Positions 10,180 to 21,679 of a DNA stretch of 46,478 nt are shown here, piece after piece. The notes under the pieces were generated by a model. That model ran no database searches. It was given only the letters and a program-made list of their open reading frames with translations, and had not been told where the DNA came from. Position 1 is the first letter of the stretch. Each line of letters starts with the position of its first letter. Position numbers and translations under genes: made by a program. This DNA is from Chara braunii (Eukaryota > Streptophyta > Charophyceae > Charales > Characeae), in the NCBI GenBank assembly GCA_003427395.1, contig BFEA01000793.1, forward strand, positions 269,858 through 316,335, in the 5' to 3' direction.

Positions 10180-12384
10180 CAATTTCATTAAAATACACTT
10201 CGGTATTTAACTTTGTCGATTTACTATCATCTACTTACATTATATCCCAAAGTGCTTTCGTTGTTTCGGTACCGAAAACACACTTTGGGATCTCGGTGTT
10301 TAACTTAGTCAATTTTTTACTATTTAGTACATCATATCCCTAAGTGTTTTCGGTGTTTCAGTACAGAAAATGCACTTCGGGGTTTCCGTGTTTAATTTAA
10401 TCAATTTTCTATCATTTACTAACATTATATCCCAAAGTGCTTTCGGTGTTTCGGTACCGAAAACGCACTTCAGGATTTCGATGTTTAACTTACTAGTCGA
10501 TTTTCTACCATCTAGTATATCATATCCTGAAGTGCTTTCGGTGTTTCAGTACCGAAAATGCAGTTCGGGGTTTCAGTGTTTAAGTTAGTCGATTTTCTAT
10601 GATGTACTACATTATATCCCGAAGTGCTTTTGGTGTTTCGGTACCGAAAACACACTTCGGGATTTCAGTGTTTAACTTAGTCGATTTTTTACTATCTAGT
10701 ATATCCCAATGTGTTTTCGGTGCTTCGATACCGAAAATGCACTTCGGGGTTTCGGTGTTTAACTTAGTCGATTTTCTATCATCTACTACATTATATCTCG
10801 AAGTGCTCTCGGTGTTTCGGTACCGAAAACGGACTTCGAGATTTTTGTGTTTAACTTAGTCGATTTTATATCATCTACTTACATTATATCCCAAAGTGTT
10901 TTCCGTGTTTCGGTATTGAAAACACATTTCGGGATTTCGGTGTTTAACTTAGTCGATTTTCTACCATATGGTATATCATATTCCGAAGTGTTTTTGGTGT
11001 TTCCGTGCCGAAAACGCACATCGAAATTTCAGTGTTTAACTATGTCGATTTTCTATCATGTACTAACATTATATCCCGAAGTGCTTTCGATCTGGGTAGT
11101 ACGGCATACATGTACGGGGGGGTCGTGTACACGCGTACACGTATTCCTGTACATGACACGTACGCGCGTACACGTACTCCCGTACGTGAGAATATTTAAA
11201 AAAATAAAAAACAAAAACAAGTCATCAAAAAATCTGAAAAAATTATATATTATGCAAACTGATATTCCAAACATCCTTTGCCTGAGACTCATCTCAAAAT
11301 TCGGTATCAAACTCGAGTTAAAAATCAAAGACACAAAAAATAAATAAATTAAAATAATTATTATAAAAAAAAGGAAAAAAATAAAAAAATGATAATAAAC
11401 TTTTGTAACATATATGTAATGCAGAAACATGATACAAACAACTATTGCCTGGGAATCATTCTCGAATTCCCAACCAAACTCGAGTAAGAAATCAAAACCT
11501 AAAAAAAAAGTAATATTATCATAATAATTGAAAAACTATTAAAAAATAGTTTTCAAAATTTTTATTCTTTTAAAGTTTTCTTTCAGATTTTTTATTTTTA
11601 AATCGATCCTAGTTGGGAATTCGGGTATGATTCCCAGACAAAAGTTGTTTGCATTATTATTCTGCACAACACACATTTTTTTTAAGAGTTTTTTTAGTTT
11701 TTTTTTTTTTTTTTAAGTACGTGTATGTGCGATTTTGGGTTCGTACGCGTACGCCAGAATACGAGGCGTACGCACTGCGTACGTGTACGGGGTGCTACCT
11801 AGCTTTCGATGTTTGGGTACCGAAAATGCACTTCGGGATTTCAATGTTTAACTTAGTCGATTTTCTATTATCTACTAACATTATATCCCGAAGTGTTTTC
11901 TGTGTTTCGATACCGAAAACGTACTTCGAGATTTCGGTGTTTAGCTAAGTCGATTTTCTATCATCTACTAATATTATATCCCGAAGTGCTCTCGATGTTT
12001 CGATACCGAAAACGCGCTTCGGGATTTCAGTGTTTAACTTAGTCGATTTTCTACCATCTACTAACATTATATCCCGAAGTACTTTCGGTGTTTCGGTACC
12101 GAAAACGCACTTCGGGATTTCGGTATTTAACTTAGTCGATTTTCTACCTTATAGTATATCACATCCCGAAGTACTTTTGGTGTTTCGGCACCGAAAAAAC
12201 ACTTCGGGATTTCGATGTTTAATACATCATATCCTGAAGTGCTTTCGATGTTTCGGTACCGAAAATGCAGTCGAGATTTCGGTGTTTAATACATCATTTC
12301 TCGAAGTGCTTTCGGTGTTTAATACATCATATCCGAAAGAGATTTTTTTGTTTCAATACCGAAATACACTTCGAGTTAGTTCGG
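10180..12384 (+). repeat. 93-bp satellite with a palindromic core (about 16 copies, interrupted)
   Basis: Each unit has an AT-rich spacer (TTTAACTTAGTCGATTTTCT, CATCTACTAACATTATAT) and an imperfect palindrome of about 44 bp. The palindrome's outer arms are CCCGAAGTGC and GCACTTCGGG and its centre is TTTCGGTACCGAAA. Period is 92-95 bp, a multiple of three, so long frames appear on the plus strand; they have no other sign of coding. About ten copies precede and six follow the inserted element at 11,102-11,812. Units shorten and lose the spacer near the gap, where only palindrome arms repeat. Confidence 0.9.
11102..11812. mobile_element. Non-autonomous hAT-like element, GTAC-rich ends, in the satellite
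   Basis: The satellite core is split by 711 bp flanked by a perfect 8-bp duplication CTTTCGAT (11,094-11,101 and 11,813-11,820). Termini form imperfect inverted repeats, CTGGGTAGTAC against CTAGGTAGCAC. The first and last 80-100 bp are packed with GTAC, CGTACACGTAC and CGCGTAC words; the interior is AT-rich. Two interior segments (about 11,250-11,340 and 11,425-11,495) resemble each other, and the second is matched in inverse by about 11,605-11,675. No transposase is present. The 8-bp duplication indicates hAT. One interior segment is shared with the element at 26,321-27,041. Confidence 0.85.
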
Positions 12385-12639
12385 NNNNNNNNNNNNNNNN
12401 NNNNNNNNNNNNNNNNNNNNNNNNNNNNNNNNNNNNNNNNNNNNNNNNNNNNNNNNNNNNNNNNNNNNNNNNNNNNNNNNNNNNNNNNNNNNNNNNNNNN
12501 NNNNNNNNNNNNNNNNNNNNNNNNNNNNNNNNNNNNNNNNNNNNNNNNNNNNNNNNNNNNNNNNNNNNNNNNNNNNNNNNNNNNNNNNNNNNNNNNNNNN
12601 NNNNNNNNNNNNNNNNNNNNNNNNNNNNNNNNNNNNNNN
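12385..12639. other. Assembly gap (255 N)
   Basis: A run of N separates the satellite from a GT microsatellite. The true length is unknown because both flanks are repetitive. Confidence 0.99.
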
Positions 12640-13005
12640 GTGTGTGTGTGTGTGTGTGTGTGTGTGACTGAGAGAGAGAGAGAGAGGGCGCCCTCGACAA
12701 TCAGGTCCTCGTCTTCCTCCTCCCAAGTGTGATCTTTCACCTTCTTCTCTGCACCATTCTCCTCGGCGTTCTGATTGTCGTCCTCCTTCGCTTCCTCGTC
12801 GTCTTTTTTTTTTCTTTCACGTGGAGGAAGATGATAATGGGGAGAAGGAAGCCGAGATGAGGACAGCAGGGAGGAAGAGCAGGAAGATGACGTGACAATG
12901 GAGGAAAGGAGGAGAAAGATGGTGCAACGAGGGGTAAGAAGACTGCGTTGTGGAGGACAAAACAATTTCGTTTGTCTTTTAACTTTTATTATTGATACCT
13001 TCGGC

Positions 13006-13064
<59 letters not shown>
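12640..13064. repeat. GT and GA microsatellites with a purine/pyrimidine-rich link
   Basis: (GT)n at 12,640-12,666 is followed by a short (GA)n, then a pyrimidine-rich part turning purine-rich. A second (GA)n of about 27 repeats lies at 13,009-13,063, directly upstream of the pol fragment. Frames through this region are simple-sequence artefacts. Confidence 0.85.
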
Positions 13065-13639
13065 GTTGGTTCGTAAGAATTGGATATGGGAATGGAAACC
13101 GAAACAACAATCAGTTGTTGATGATATCAAGGCCAAATTTTGGGAACGAGGGTTGATTTTATGAGTCCATTGCTTCGATGATGATGTGGGACGTTCTTTT
13201 ATCATCAAGACTGATACGGGTCCCACAACTTTGGGCGATGTCTTAATTCAGAAGGATAAGGAAGGACGAGAATGACCTTTAAGATTTAAAAGTTGGACTC
13301 TGAATGCTATCAAACGAAACTATTCCCAGTTCAAGAAGGAAACTCTTGCGGTACTCCACTGTTTATGTATCTTCAGGAATTACGTATTCGTAAGGCGGTT
13401 CGTTTTGCGAGTTGATACGACCGCTTTAGCTCAATCGCTAAGGAATTATTCTCCTTTTGATCCTACCACTGCACGATGGTTGACGTATATCTGGATGTTC
13501 AACTTTGAAATTGAGCTGAAATTGCGCACATCTCGGGTACTCAGAATTGCGCTGATGGTTTGAGTCCAGTTGATTGGGACTCATCGAAAGATCAAGCAAA
13601 CGATTCAGTCCCGTTGGATGGGTTTTTGGAAGGTGAGGA
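13062..13639 (+). pseudogene. Ty3/gypsy Pol fragment: RT end and RNase H
   Basis: Translation shows the end of the reverse transcriptase (WEWKPKQQSVVDDIKAKF) and the RNase H-like domain: IIKTDTGP, GDVLIQKDKEGRE, LNAIKRNYSQFKKETLAVLH, FRNYVF, FVLRVDTTAL, ARWLTYIWMFNFEIEL and, after a frameshift, SGTQNCADGL. These are characteristic of gypsy RNase H, which removes RNA from the RNA:DNA hybrid. Stops near 13,273 and at least one frameshift inactivate it. The frame ends in LEGEE exactly where the hAT element starts at 13,640 and resumes at 20,308. RT catalytic motifs are missing. Confidence 0.85.
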
Positions 13640-13839
13640 GCTATGAAGACGTACGAGCGAGCTTAAGCGAGAGCACGCGCGCTTAAAGATCCCCCTTCCG
13701 CGCTCAAACGGGCTCAAAGCGTGTTCAAGCACGCACGCTTATCAAAAAGAAGAGCGTACGCACCTGGGGGGGTTGCGTGAGAGGAGGGGATACCATGAGG
13801 GGGGTTGTGCGAAAAACATGAGTTTGGTGGTTGGGGGTT

Positions 13840-13910
13840 ATTTACTTTTTGTGGGGGGGGGTGGTTGGTGGGGTGGGGGTTGGGGGGTTGGGGGTGGTTG
13901 GTTGGCTTAT
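13840..13910 (+). other. G-run tract with quadruplex potential
   Basis: From about 13,836 the plus strand carries at least six runs of four to nine G separated by one to four bases, mostly T. This is far more than the four G-runs needed for an intramolecular quadruplex. It sits near the left end of the hAT element, downstream of the transposase on the minus strand. Confidence 0.75.
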
Positions 13911-14815
13911 AGGGCACACAAGTGTTGCGGGTTGCGACCCCCAGCAAGCCTTGTGCCCGCCCCAAGTGAACGCGAACCCGAATATCCACATGAGGTGCTT
14001 TGGATATTTGTCCTTATGTCGGGTATCAGACAGTTGCTGCACGTCGGTCGATTACAAAACAACATGAGCCTCTCCTGACTCTTTCCAGAAGAAGCAGTTG
14101 CGATGTGCAATTGAGCCCAGGCCTCAGGTAGTTGCCCCCTGGGCACACGCAGTGGGAGGCCGACACATTATGCAGTGACGACAGGTCGATGAGAATGCAA
14201 CATTGTCATCACACATCTACCTCAAGGTACTGACAATGCGGCAAACACTTGGATCCTAGAGGGTTGTCTAGACGTGCCCAAATGTAAAGGGACATTGCCC
14301 GTAGCAGCAAAGGGGGGCTTGGCCGCATACACTGTGGCCCTCATGATAGCGGAGGAACGGGGGGAGGGATTATGTGTAGTTGGTGGTGAGCGCGGTTAAC
14401 CGCCATCAACGCATTTTTTTATTTTTTGACTTTTTTACTTTTATTGTGTGGTAACTGTGGTTGTGCGACCGTGTGGTTAACACGGCCACATGGAACTGTT
14501 TCTGAAAATCAAAAGTGAATTCTAAACCAAAAGAGAATAAAAAAAGAAAAAAAAAACCCTGTACTCCTCAATGTAGAAGGTGATTGTTTTGTTTTTTTAA
14601 CTGTTGTATTGACATTTTTGTTTTTTATTTTCAATTCAGCTTTCGGTCAACAGGTTTTTGTTTTGACAATTGAAACTGAACGGAACATACACACATAATA
14701 CACACATCCGACATGCGGCTGCACATAGTCTCATAATGATTACAACATATGAACACAGAGTCACGTCGTGTAAACGGCCATGAAAAATAACAATCAGTAT
14801 CATGTCGTGTGCGTA
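13911..14815. other. hAT element interior without a recognised gene
   Basis: No long frame. Short palindromes include GCGGTTAACCGC near 14,391 and CCGTGT/ACACGG near 14,470-14,486. Probably untranslated sequence of the element. Confidence 0.4.
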
Positions 14816-16014
14816 CTATGCTAAAAATGAAACGTAAAAACTAGTCTCACCTTCCTGGCGTGATGCTCGTCGGTGTGTGGGCCTCTGTGTCCTAGGAGGC
14901 CCCACCACATCTGCCCCGAGGATCTGTGACACCTCTCTCAATCCATGAGTCGACACTCGTAAACCAGGCATTGCAGATCCATCTTCGCCTGCATCCTCAA
15001 CGGGAGCATCCAACCCGCCACAATGCTCGAACCCAACAACATGCACAATCCTCGTCGATGACGTGGATGAGCGTCGCCTCCCCAACCCGGGCTGCTTCTT
15101 CCCACTAGCCACCATTGACTTCCTTGTGTGGCTTCACAACACATCAGTGCCCCCGAGTAGAGATGAAGCCATGACCCTTATTGTTGCATCTCTTCGCCTG
15201 CCTGGCGGTCGCCGGTGCAGACGACCGTGTCCCACCATTGCGCGCCATAATGGGAGGGGACTGTGCCGCACTGGCTTCCATAGCACCACGGACCGCCGAA
15301 GCAACTGAGGGCGGTCTGGGGCTAGCAAGACCCCATGAAACGGACTGCACGCGTGGTAGAACTCCTTTAGCTTTCTTTGAGCCGATCCTCGTCTGTATGA
15401 GGTCCTTCGCAAGGCACACGCCCAACTCATCAACAGTCATCACGCTGAACATCTAACCGCCTCACGACTGCTCTACGTACGGAGTGCGTTGCCTCTCCGA
15501 GTCGGATGGAGGACGACGATGCCACAGAGGGGACATCCGCCTGCCGACGTTGAAATGCAACGTTGGGCGATGGGATGGACATTGTAACTGGAAGGTGAGA
15601 TGAGTTTCCTTGATGTGTCGAGCACACCAATGGGGCCGTGCTACCGACTCCCTCCTCCACACCTGAAGCACGTATAGTCGTGCATGCACCTGCATCCTCG
15701 TGCAACACTTGATATGCGTCCTACTCTACCTCAACACGAATCGCGACTGTCGCTCCCGCCATCACCGCACGGGCCACGTTTGGCTCCTCGTCCTCCGCGT
15801 CTCCTGCTCGTACTGCTCGCGGATCTCCCAATATAGCCATATCTCTACAATCCACGACCTCTGTAGCAACCTCATGATATGCATCAACCTTTGCCATAAT
15901 GGAGTCAACCAATCTCTCACCACTCGCATGTCCTTCGCGTACCTCTCTTACACAGGTTGCATCTCTGTCACATGACTCTTCGACGATGAATGCATAGTAG
16001 ATGATATCAGCCCC

Positions 16015-16078
<64 letters not shown>

Positions 16079-17480
16079 ATGTGAAATGTCGCCACCTACC
16101 TCCTCAACAAACCCGTGAGCCTCCAATGTCTGCACGTGTTGAGTCGCACCTGTGCCCTCCACCATGTCAATGACATCCTCTGCGACCATATCATGTACGG
16201 CCACGAGAAAACTTTCCACTCCTGCTTCCCCAGTTGTCGGCATCGCTCTACCCACCGTTTCTAACTCACGTTTGGCCTCCATGGCACGTGACATGGTCTG
16301 TGTGCGTGTGTCAACATTGGCCTGGGCCTTCACCCTTGCAGCTTCCTTCTCATCCTCCTCGAGCCATGCGCTTGTTCTGTGTGTCGGGCGCAGACTCTCC
16401 CATGCAAAGTGGTTGTGGCTCAGGCTGGACCACATCAGCGTCGGCCTGCTGTGGCAATGGACTTGCCTTCCGTCATGACTGCCAGAGTGGCCTCAAGCTC
16501 CTCTATGAAATCGTGTATGGACGCTGATTCCATATCACGGTCCCCAAGTCCAGCCTCGTCGTGCTTTGCCCCCTCGTCATCTCGCTCCATGCGACAAGCA
16601 CTACCATCGGGAGGCTTCCCAAACGACCTCAACTCCCCTAACGACCATACACTTCTTAACCCAGAACCAACACGACCAGCCAAATCGTCGGTGTCCATGC
16701 CTCCGTGGACGGTGTGCGGACACTTACGTCCGTCGTCTCCTCTCCGCCCTTCTTCCATCCGGACAGTCCTTGATGACGGCAGCGACTCAGGATGTGGTAT
16801 GAGTTGTCTCTTGGCGTGCTTCAGACCCTTCCTAAGCTGATGAAGCATCACACCACCACCACATCCCCCTTAATGGTCGTCGTCATCTGGTGAACCCTGC
16901 AGAACGGAAGATAAGCTCCTGGTTGCCGGACCCTGTTTGTCATGGGCTCCTCACATGCCTGGTATGCCCCCCTCTATGGGCGGGGATGAGGTAGGCCTAT
17001 CCCGTATGGGCGAAGATGAGGTATGACCAAGCGGCACGCCTTGCGGGTTCCCTGATCCGCCCCAATATCCCTCAAATCTAGCAATGCCCCTCCCTGTGTC
17101 CTTGAATACATCTTTGCCGGTGCTACACCGATGAACCTCCTTAGGGTGACTCCATGCGTCGTTGTCATCCTCCGCACGTGGAGAACCTGCAACGTCGTGG
17201 GGGCAAAATCCCTCATCATGTATCTTGCGGTTATCTCCACTAGGATCATCTCTCGGGTAAGGCCTCAAAGTGGGCGGCCCGGAGCCCAAACACATCCTCG
17301 ACCTTCGGTCGGCGTGACCCGCAAGCATCCCACCGCCACAACTGCGCCCGCGCATCATAGTCCTCCTCGACTATCTTCTGCTCCACCCCCACGCAGACCA
17401 CGTCTGTCTCCAGATCACCCTCGACATCCAACATGGACTCCTTGTGCGTCCACGGAAGAACCAAACCGTCCCCCTCGCTC
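14816..17480 (-). pseudogene. Unrecognised minus-strand frames downstream of the transposase
   Basis: Overlapping minus-strand frames of 90-140 codons run through this GC-rich region (for example 14,816-15,115, 15,144-15,452, 16,007-16,435, 16,435-16,851, 16,951-17,358). They are rich in E, D, R, G and A and have no family motif that I know. The one at 17,246-17,464 (EEDYDARAQLW) could be the acidic C-terminal tail of the transposase after a frameshift. The others may be a second gene of the element or captured host sequence. The 16,007-16,435 frame runs into a CT microsatellite, seen as an RE repeat. Coding status is unproven. Confidence 0.3.
16019..16074 (+). repeat. CT microsatellite
   Basis: About 28 uninterrupted CT repeats inside the hAT element. 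Confidence 0.95.
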
Positions 17481-19443
17481 TAAAGAGCCAGAAGTCGCGT
17501 ATTGACCGTGATCTCGACCAACTTCACGACCTTCGGGAACAACAACCTGTTACGCTTCTTCGTGTGACTACTCTCGTGGATGGCCCAGTTCCTCTCCACG
17601 GGAGAGGAACACGTCCACATGTACATGACACGAAGAACAATACGTTAAACCTCAGGAGCGCAACTGCCATACTGTGACTACCAAAGAGCACACTAAACGC
17701 TCTTCTGCTCCCCAACACACATCTCTGCAGTAGCGCGTGCCTGCTCCCCTTTCCATGCGCAAGTCAATGTCCGCATGTGGAAGTCCCGCAAGTGCAACAC
17801 AGCGTCCTGACACTCCTTGCATCGCTCATTAAACCCGGTCTGAGACAAAATATGTCGCTTAGCTCTCTCACAAGCTGTGTGTTCTCATCCTTCACCATGC
17901 CGCTGTAATACTGCATCGACCATCTCATCAAGCAGAGGAGGTACGCGGCAGCATGCACAAACTCACACATATGAGCAACGTGCTTCTGTACACACCTGGA
18001 AATCTGGTCTGCCAATCCATCCTCAAGTGGTGCAACAACCGCCTCCACGTCTTCCGCCAACCGTACCGCCTAGTAAACGACTTGAGACATGCATTGCCCT
18101 CCATGATCCATCTTGCGCAGCAGATCATAAACTGGCTCATACGACACTCAAGAGGTCCATGGAGTCCCACCAGCTCCCGTGTCAGATTTGCCATCTCACC
18201 CAGTGCACATGCTACCTGATCGATGTCGTCGCCCAATGTTCCCTGCAGCAGTCAATCTCGTCCACCATCCGCTCCAAAGGACGCCTGATAGCATCCAACC
18301 GCTTTGACATCGTATATGCAGATGCAAATGGAGTCTCGCAAGAGTACAACATCCCGAGATGGCGACTCTCTCTCATGAATAGAAAATGATATCCGTCGTA
18401 CATTTTGATAAAATGCACTACCGCTCTCGCTCGCACAATAATGTCCATGCACCATGGCCTCACTGTCCCGATGTCCGACAACAACTTTATGCACACGTGC
18501 GCCCTGCACGGGAGCCACATAATGCGTTTGTACTCAGGCCACATATGTGGTTGCCTTTACATAAGCAGACACAAAGTCTGTGTAAATGGCGTTAACGTTG
18601 TCTGGGCCGAAGCCGTGGAAGACTGATATCCACCTCCCGAACATGGCCAGTGCATCATCGGACTCACCCTCCCTGTTCAGGGTGCTCCACATCATCACTC
18701 CTCAAACACCAACTGCATCGGATAGGACCATGGTCCCTGTGCGGGCAAATGACTTTTGTATATCCTTAACACCGACAACAACGCCGGTCGTCATCTCAAG
18801 CATTGTGTCCATTGATGCGACTTCGTTATCGGAAGGCCACATCACATGCGCAGAAGGGTTTTTTTCCCTGAAGCATGCAATGTACGCCTTCCATCTGGGC
18901 TGTGAAAGATGTTGAAGGCTAGCTGGTTGTTGCACACGAAGCGAAACTACAACCTCCTGTGTTTGGCAGCCCAGTCAGACCTGAACACCTCTTTTATCGC
19001 TAGCTGCCTCATCTTTTTCAAGTTCCCCTGCAGCATTGTGGAACCGTCCATATCCTTCCTTTTCCCTAAACTCGAACCACCCTCACCAACGGGCTGCTTG
19101 CCTGACCGCTAGGAGTATGTACCCTCGTCCTCCTCGCCACCCTCTCCCTTGCCATCCAAATCAATGATGGCATCGCTCTGCTGCCATGCCCCAACTGGGC
19201 GGTGGATGCCCCCCTTGCCTCATGAGGACCTTCACCAGACCTCCACTCGTCCACGCAAGCATCGTTAAGCTCCTCGTACCTGCGGATGCGTTCCAACCAC
19301 TTCCCCTTGAACGTGTACCCGCTCGTGTACTGCATACCCACTAAAGCTTTGTCAGCCACATGTGCACAACCCTTCATGCTGCAGAAATGTTGTGTCGCCC
19401 TGTGCTTGTTCCCGTGCCACTCGTTTGCGTAGAACACGTACAA
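17481..19443 (-). pseudogene. hAT transposase (DUF659 type), broken
   Basis: Minus-strand pieces fall in the order of plant hAT transposases with a DUF659 domain. N-terminal part 19,066-19,443. Next, RWKAYIACF, SAHVMWPSD and SFARTGTMVLSDAVGV at 18,702-18,935. Then NVNAIYTDFVSAYVKA near 18,560-18,610, and PCRAHVCIKLLSDIG with RARAVVHFIKMYDG and LFMRESRHLGML at 18,212-18,544. The C-terminal dimerisation segment VERNWAIHE, HTKKRNRLL, KLVEITVNTRLL ends at the stop at 17,481-17,483. Several frame changes between pieces show decay, unless some are introns. A zinc-finger-like C-x4-C (FCSMKGC) is present, but a full BED finger is not clear. The enzyme would excise and insert hAT DNA. Confidence 0.8.
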
Positions 19444-19714
19444 AAGTATCCTCCGACCACATAACTTTTAAGAAAGCTCCTGGTCAACAAACACGTACTC
19501 GTACACAGTTTTCAAATTTTCCATGCTCGCATGTGTGTCCTCGGTGGCCTGGACGAAGGGGTTGGCTTGCTGCTTCAGCATGTTTGTGGGACCCGTAAAC
19601 CCTTGCCGATCGGCTGGAGGCAAGCACCCATCTCCCGGACCCCCGCCCACCCCTGTGGGGCTTCCTCCCCGTCGCCACCTGTGCTGGGTGACACCCAGGC
19701 GTCGACACTCGAAA

Positions 19715-19877
19715 GAGCGTGAGCCAATTATTTCAGCGAGCACTTAAATAGTTAAGCGCGGGCTCAAAACATTCGACGCTCGCTAAAAAAATATGGCGTG
19801 CGCCTTCTTCGTCCTCGTCTCCGTCATCGTCTTTGACTTCTTCCCCATCTTCATCTTCATCTTCGTCATGACGGCCG

Positions 19878-19947
<70 letters not shown>

Positions 19948-20307
19948 GCGCGCGCAGGCGCGCGCACATGCACGTGCTCTTGCCCTTCAGCGAACGAGTG
20001 TGCATAAGCGGGAATGAGTGCGCACTCATCCGCCCAACACTTAAGGGCGTTATCAGGATCTTTCAAGCCTTTTTTTATTCTTTATTTTTGGCCGCCATAT
20101 TGGGTGGTCTCCACCTGTCGGGAGCTGCTCAACCCTCCCAAAGCCGCCCCCCCCATCGCTTGTGACCATGTAAACCCCCTCCCAGTCCTCCACCTACTGG
20201 GAACCTCCCCCCCCGCAAACGTGCTCGAGGAACACTCGATGAAGGATTTGAGCAGCGCTAAAAAACTCAAGTGCCGCTCGTCCGCTCAATCAGCGCGCAG
20301 TTTCATT
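19715..20307. repeat. Right subterminal zone of the hAT element with a CT microsatellite
   Basis: Words such as GAGCACTTAAAT, GTTAAGCGCGGGCTCAAA, CACTTAAGGGCG, TTTGAGC, CTCAAG and CCGCTCAATCAGCGC cluster here and mirror those at 13,645-13,740. A (CT)n of about 32 repeats spans 19,880-19,944, followed by a GCGC-rich stretch. Dense short repeats near the termini are typical transposase-binding regions in hAT elements. Confidence 0.6.
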
Positions 20308-21050
20308 GGTGAGGGGTTATAGATAAGTATTAATACATATAATTACTTAGCTGATGCAGTAACTCAACGTGGGAGGACCATCTGAAATGCTCCCAGTTTC
20401 CATCATATGTGGCTAGACCAAGTAATGAGAGAATTGTTTATTGAAGAGGACTATTGGGGAGAAAGGACCTTGGAGCAAATGATGAGTTTGACCTTATCTG
20501 ATGAGATCAGGCTCATGGAGGAGTCATTAATGATTGAGCAAGGTCATGAGCAAGTTGATGAAATCTTCAAAGTTTCTTGAGAAACTTTATTTCTTGTGAA
20601 TTTTTTGATTTATGGGACCACCAGAGATTGATGTACAAGGAAGGCAAAAGCAGTGAAATCAAGGAAGCATTCCGCAAAGAGGAATATGGTAGAGATTACA
20701 AATTAATTGAATTGTGGTTAAATTGAAAGTTAAGGGAGGATGAAGTGAATCCAGTTGTTCGCAAAAAGAATAAGGACTTCGTCGTTCGATATAATCATTT
20801 TTTCAAGAGATCTAACGATGGTATTCCAAAGAGAGTGGTATGAGGAGTTGCACGATAACTTAAGGTGATCTACCATTGGCACGCACTATCATCTACTCTA
20901 TCATCAATTTTTTCAAGATGTCTACATTTTGCGGCTCTGCGCCGACATCGACTCGATTCCTACTTCATCGACGTCATCGACTACCTCTACATCCTCATTC
21001 AACTACTTAATCAGCTTCAGCTACTTCAGGCATGATTACTTCACGCCACC
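20308..21050 (+). pseudogene. Ty3/gypsy Pol fragment, continuation towards integrase
   Basis: This is the other half of the pol frame split by the hAT element. After GEG come INTYNYLADAVTQRGR, WLDQVMRELFIEEDYWGE, LEQMMSLTLSDEI and, near 20,835, WYEELHDNL, which corresponds to the position of the zinc-binding ELHD-type motif before integrase in gypsy Pol. Stops and frameshifts are frequent and the frame is lost by about 21,000. The integrase catalytic core was not found. Confidence 0.65.
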
Positions 21051-21154
21051 ACCTCACCTTATGCATTCCTTTGTATGTGTCGCATGATGGTTGTCACTTA
21101 GATGGTTCTTCCGGAGTTTTGCTCTCCCTTGATATCGCATAGGCATTGAGACCA

Positions 21155-21679
21155 TACAACATAAAAAATTTCCATAATTAAATAATCATTCTGGAGTAAA
21201 ATTACATTATAAATTCCAAATTTTTATTCCATCTTAAAAAATGTAATTCCAATTTTAAAATGTTTCGTCTTACTTGAAAACTTTTCTTCCAAGAATGGGG
21301 TATCCCTTCTTATTTGAACTGCATGCTAGAGATGGAATGAAAGTCTGGATGAGTTCATGAAATATTTTAATTGGACTGCCATTCTAAGTAAGGATTTCCA
21401 GTCATAAATAGGTTAATCCAATCTAAATTAGACGATATTTGTTGTAATATAATGAAAGTCTAATTAAAACATTTCATAAACTCGTCCAGACTTTCATTCC
21501 ATCTTGAACAAATAGATGTAGTTGGAAGGGAAAACTCATATTTAGACGGAAACTTATCAAATTAAATTGAAAATTTTAGAATTGGACAAACATTGAAATG
21601 ATAATTTATAAATATGAATGATTTTTTTTTATGGAACGTTTTTTCAACTTTCATTTCTCATGGGAATTTTTCTGTTGTA
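21155..21679. mobile_element. AT-rich foldback MITE, about 525 bp
   Basis: Ends are inverted repeats: TACAACATAAAAAATTTCC at 21,155 against TACAACAGAAAAATTCCC read inward from 21,679. The whole element is a long imperfect hairpin. The best-paired part is GGAATGAAAGTCTGGA at about 21,332-21,347, with its complement at about 21,487-21,502. There is no coding sequence. I could not find a convincing target duplication, so the superfamily is open. Confidence 0.75.

Larger units (their letters stand above)
13640..20307 (-). mobile_element. hAT element of about 6.7 kb inserted in gypsy pol
   Basis: Flanks are GGTGAGGA (13,632-13,639) and GGTGAGGG (20,308-20,315), an 8-bp duplication with one difference lying inside the continuous pol frame of the host element. 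Ends are imperfectly inverted: about 30 bp from 13,642 resemble the reverse complement of the other end (ATGAA, GAGC, CGAG, GCAC in order). Subterminal zones at both ends are dense in GAGCGAGC, GCTTAAGCG, GCTCAAA and GCGCTT words. A broken minus-strand transposase lies inside. The exact first bases are uncertain by about two. Confidence 0.75.

Noticed and set aside
10101-12384. Long plus-strand ORFs with a repeated FNLVDFL-type peptide
   Set aside because: They arise because the satellite period is a multiple of three; substitutions show no codon pattern and units break frame freely.
12327-13226. 299-codon minus-strand ORF
   Set aside because: It spans the N gap and two microsatellites; its apparent length comes from unknown bases.
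16007-16095. Arg-Glu repeat protein segment
   Set aside because: It is the translation of a CT microsatellite on the minus strand.
19066-19443. A complete BED zinc finger at the transposase N-terminus
   Set aside because: Only one cysteine pair with unusual spacing is visible and the expected downstream histidines are not clear, so I call the transposase from DUF659 and dimerisation motifs instead.
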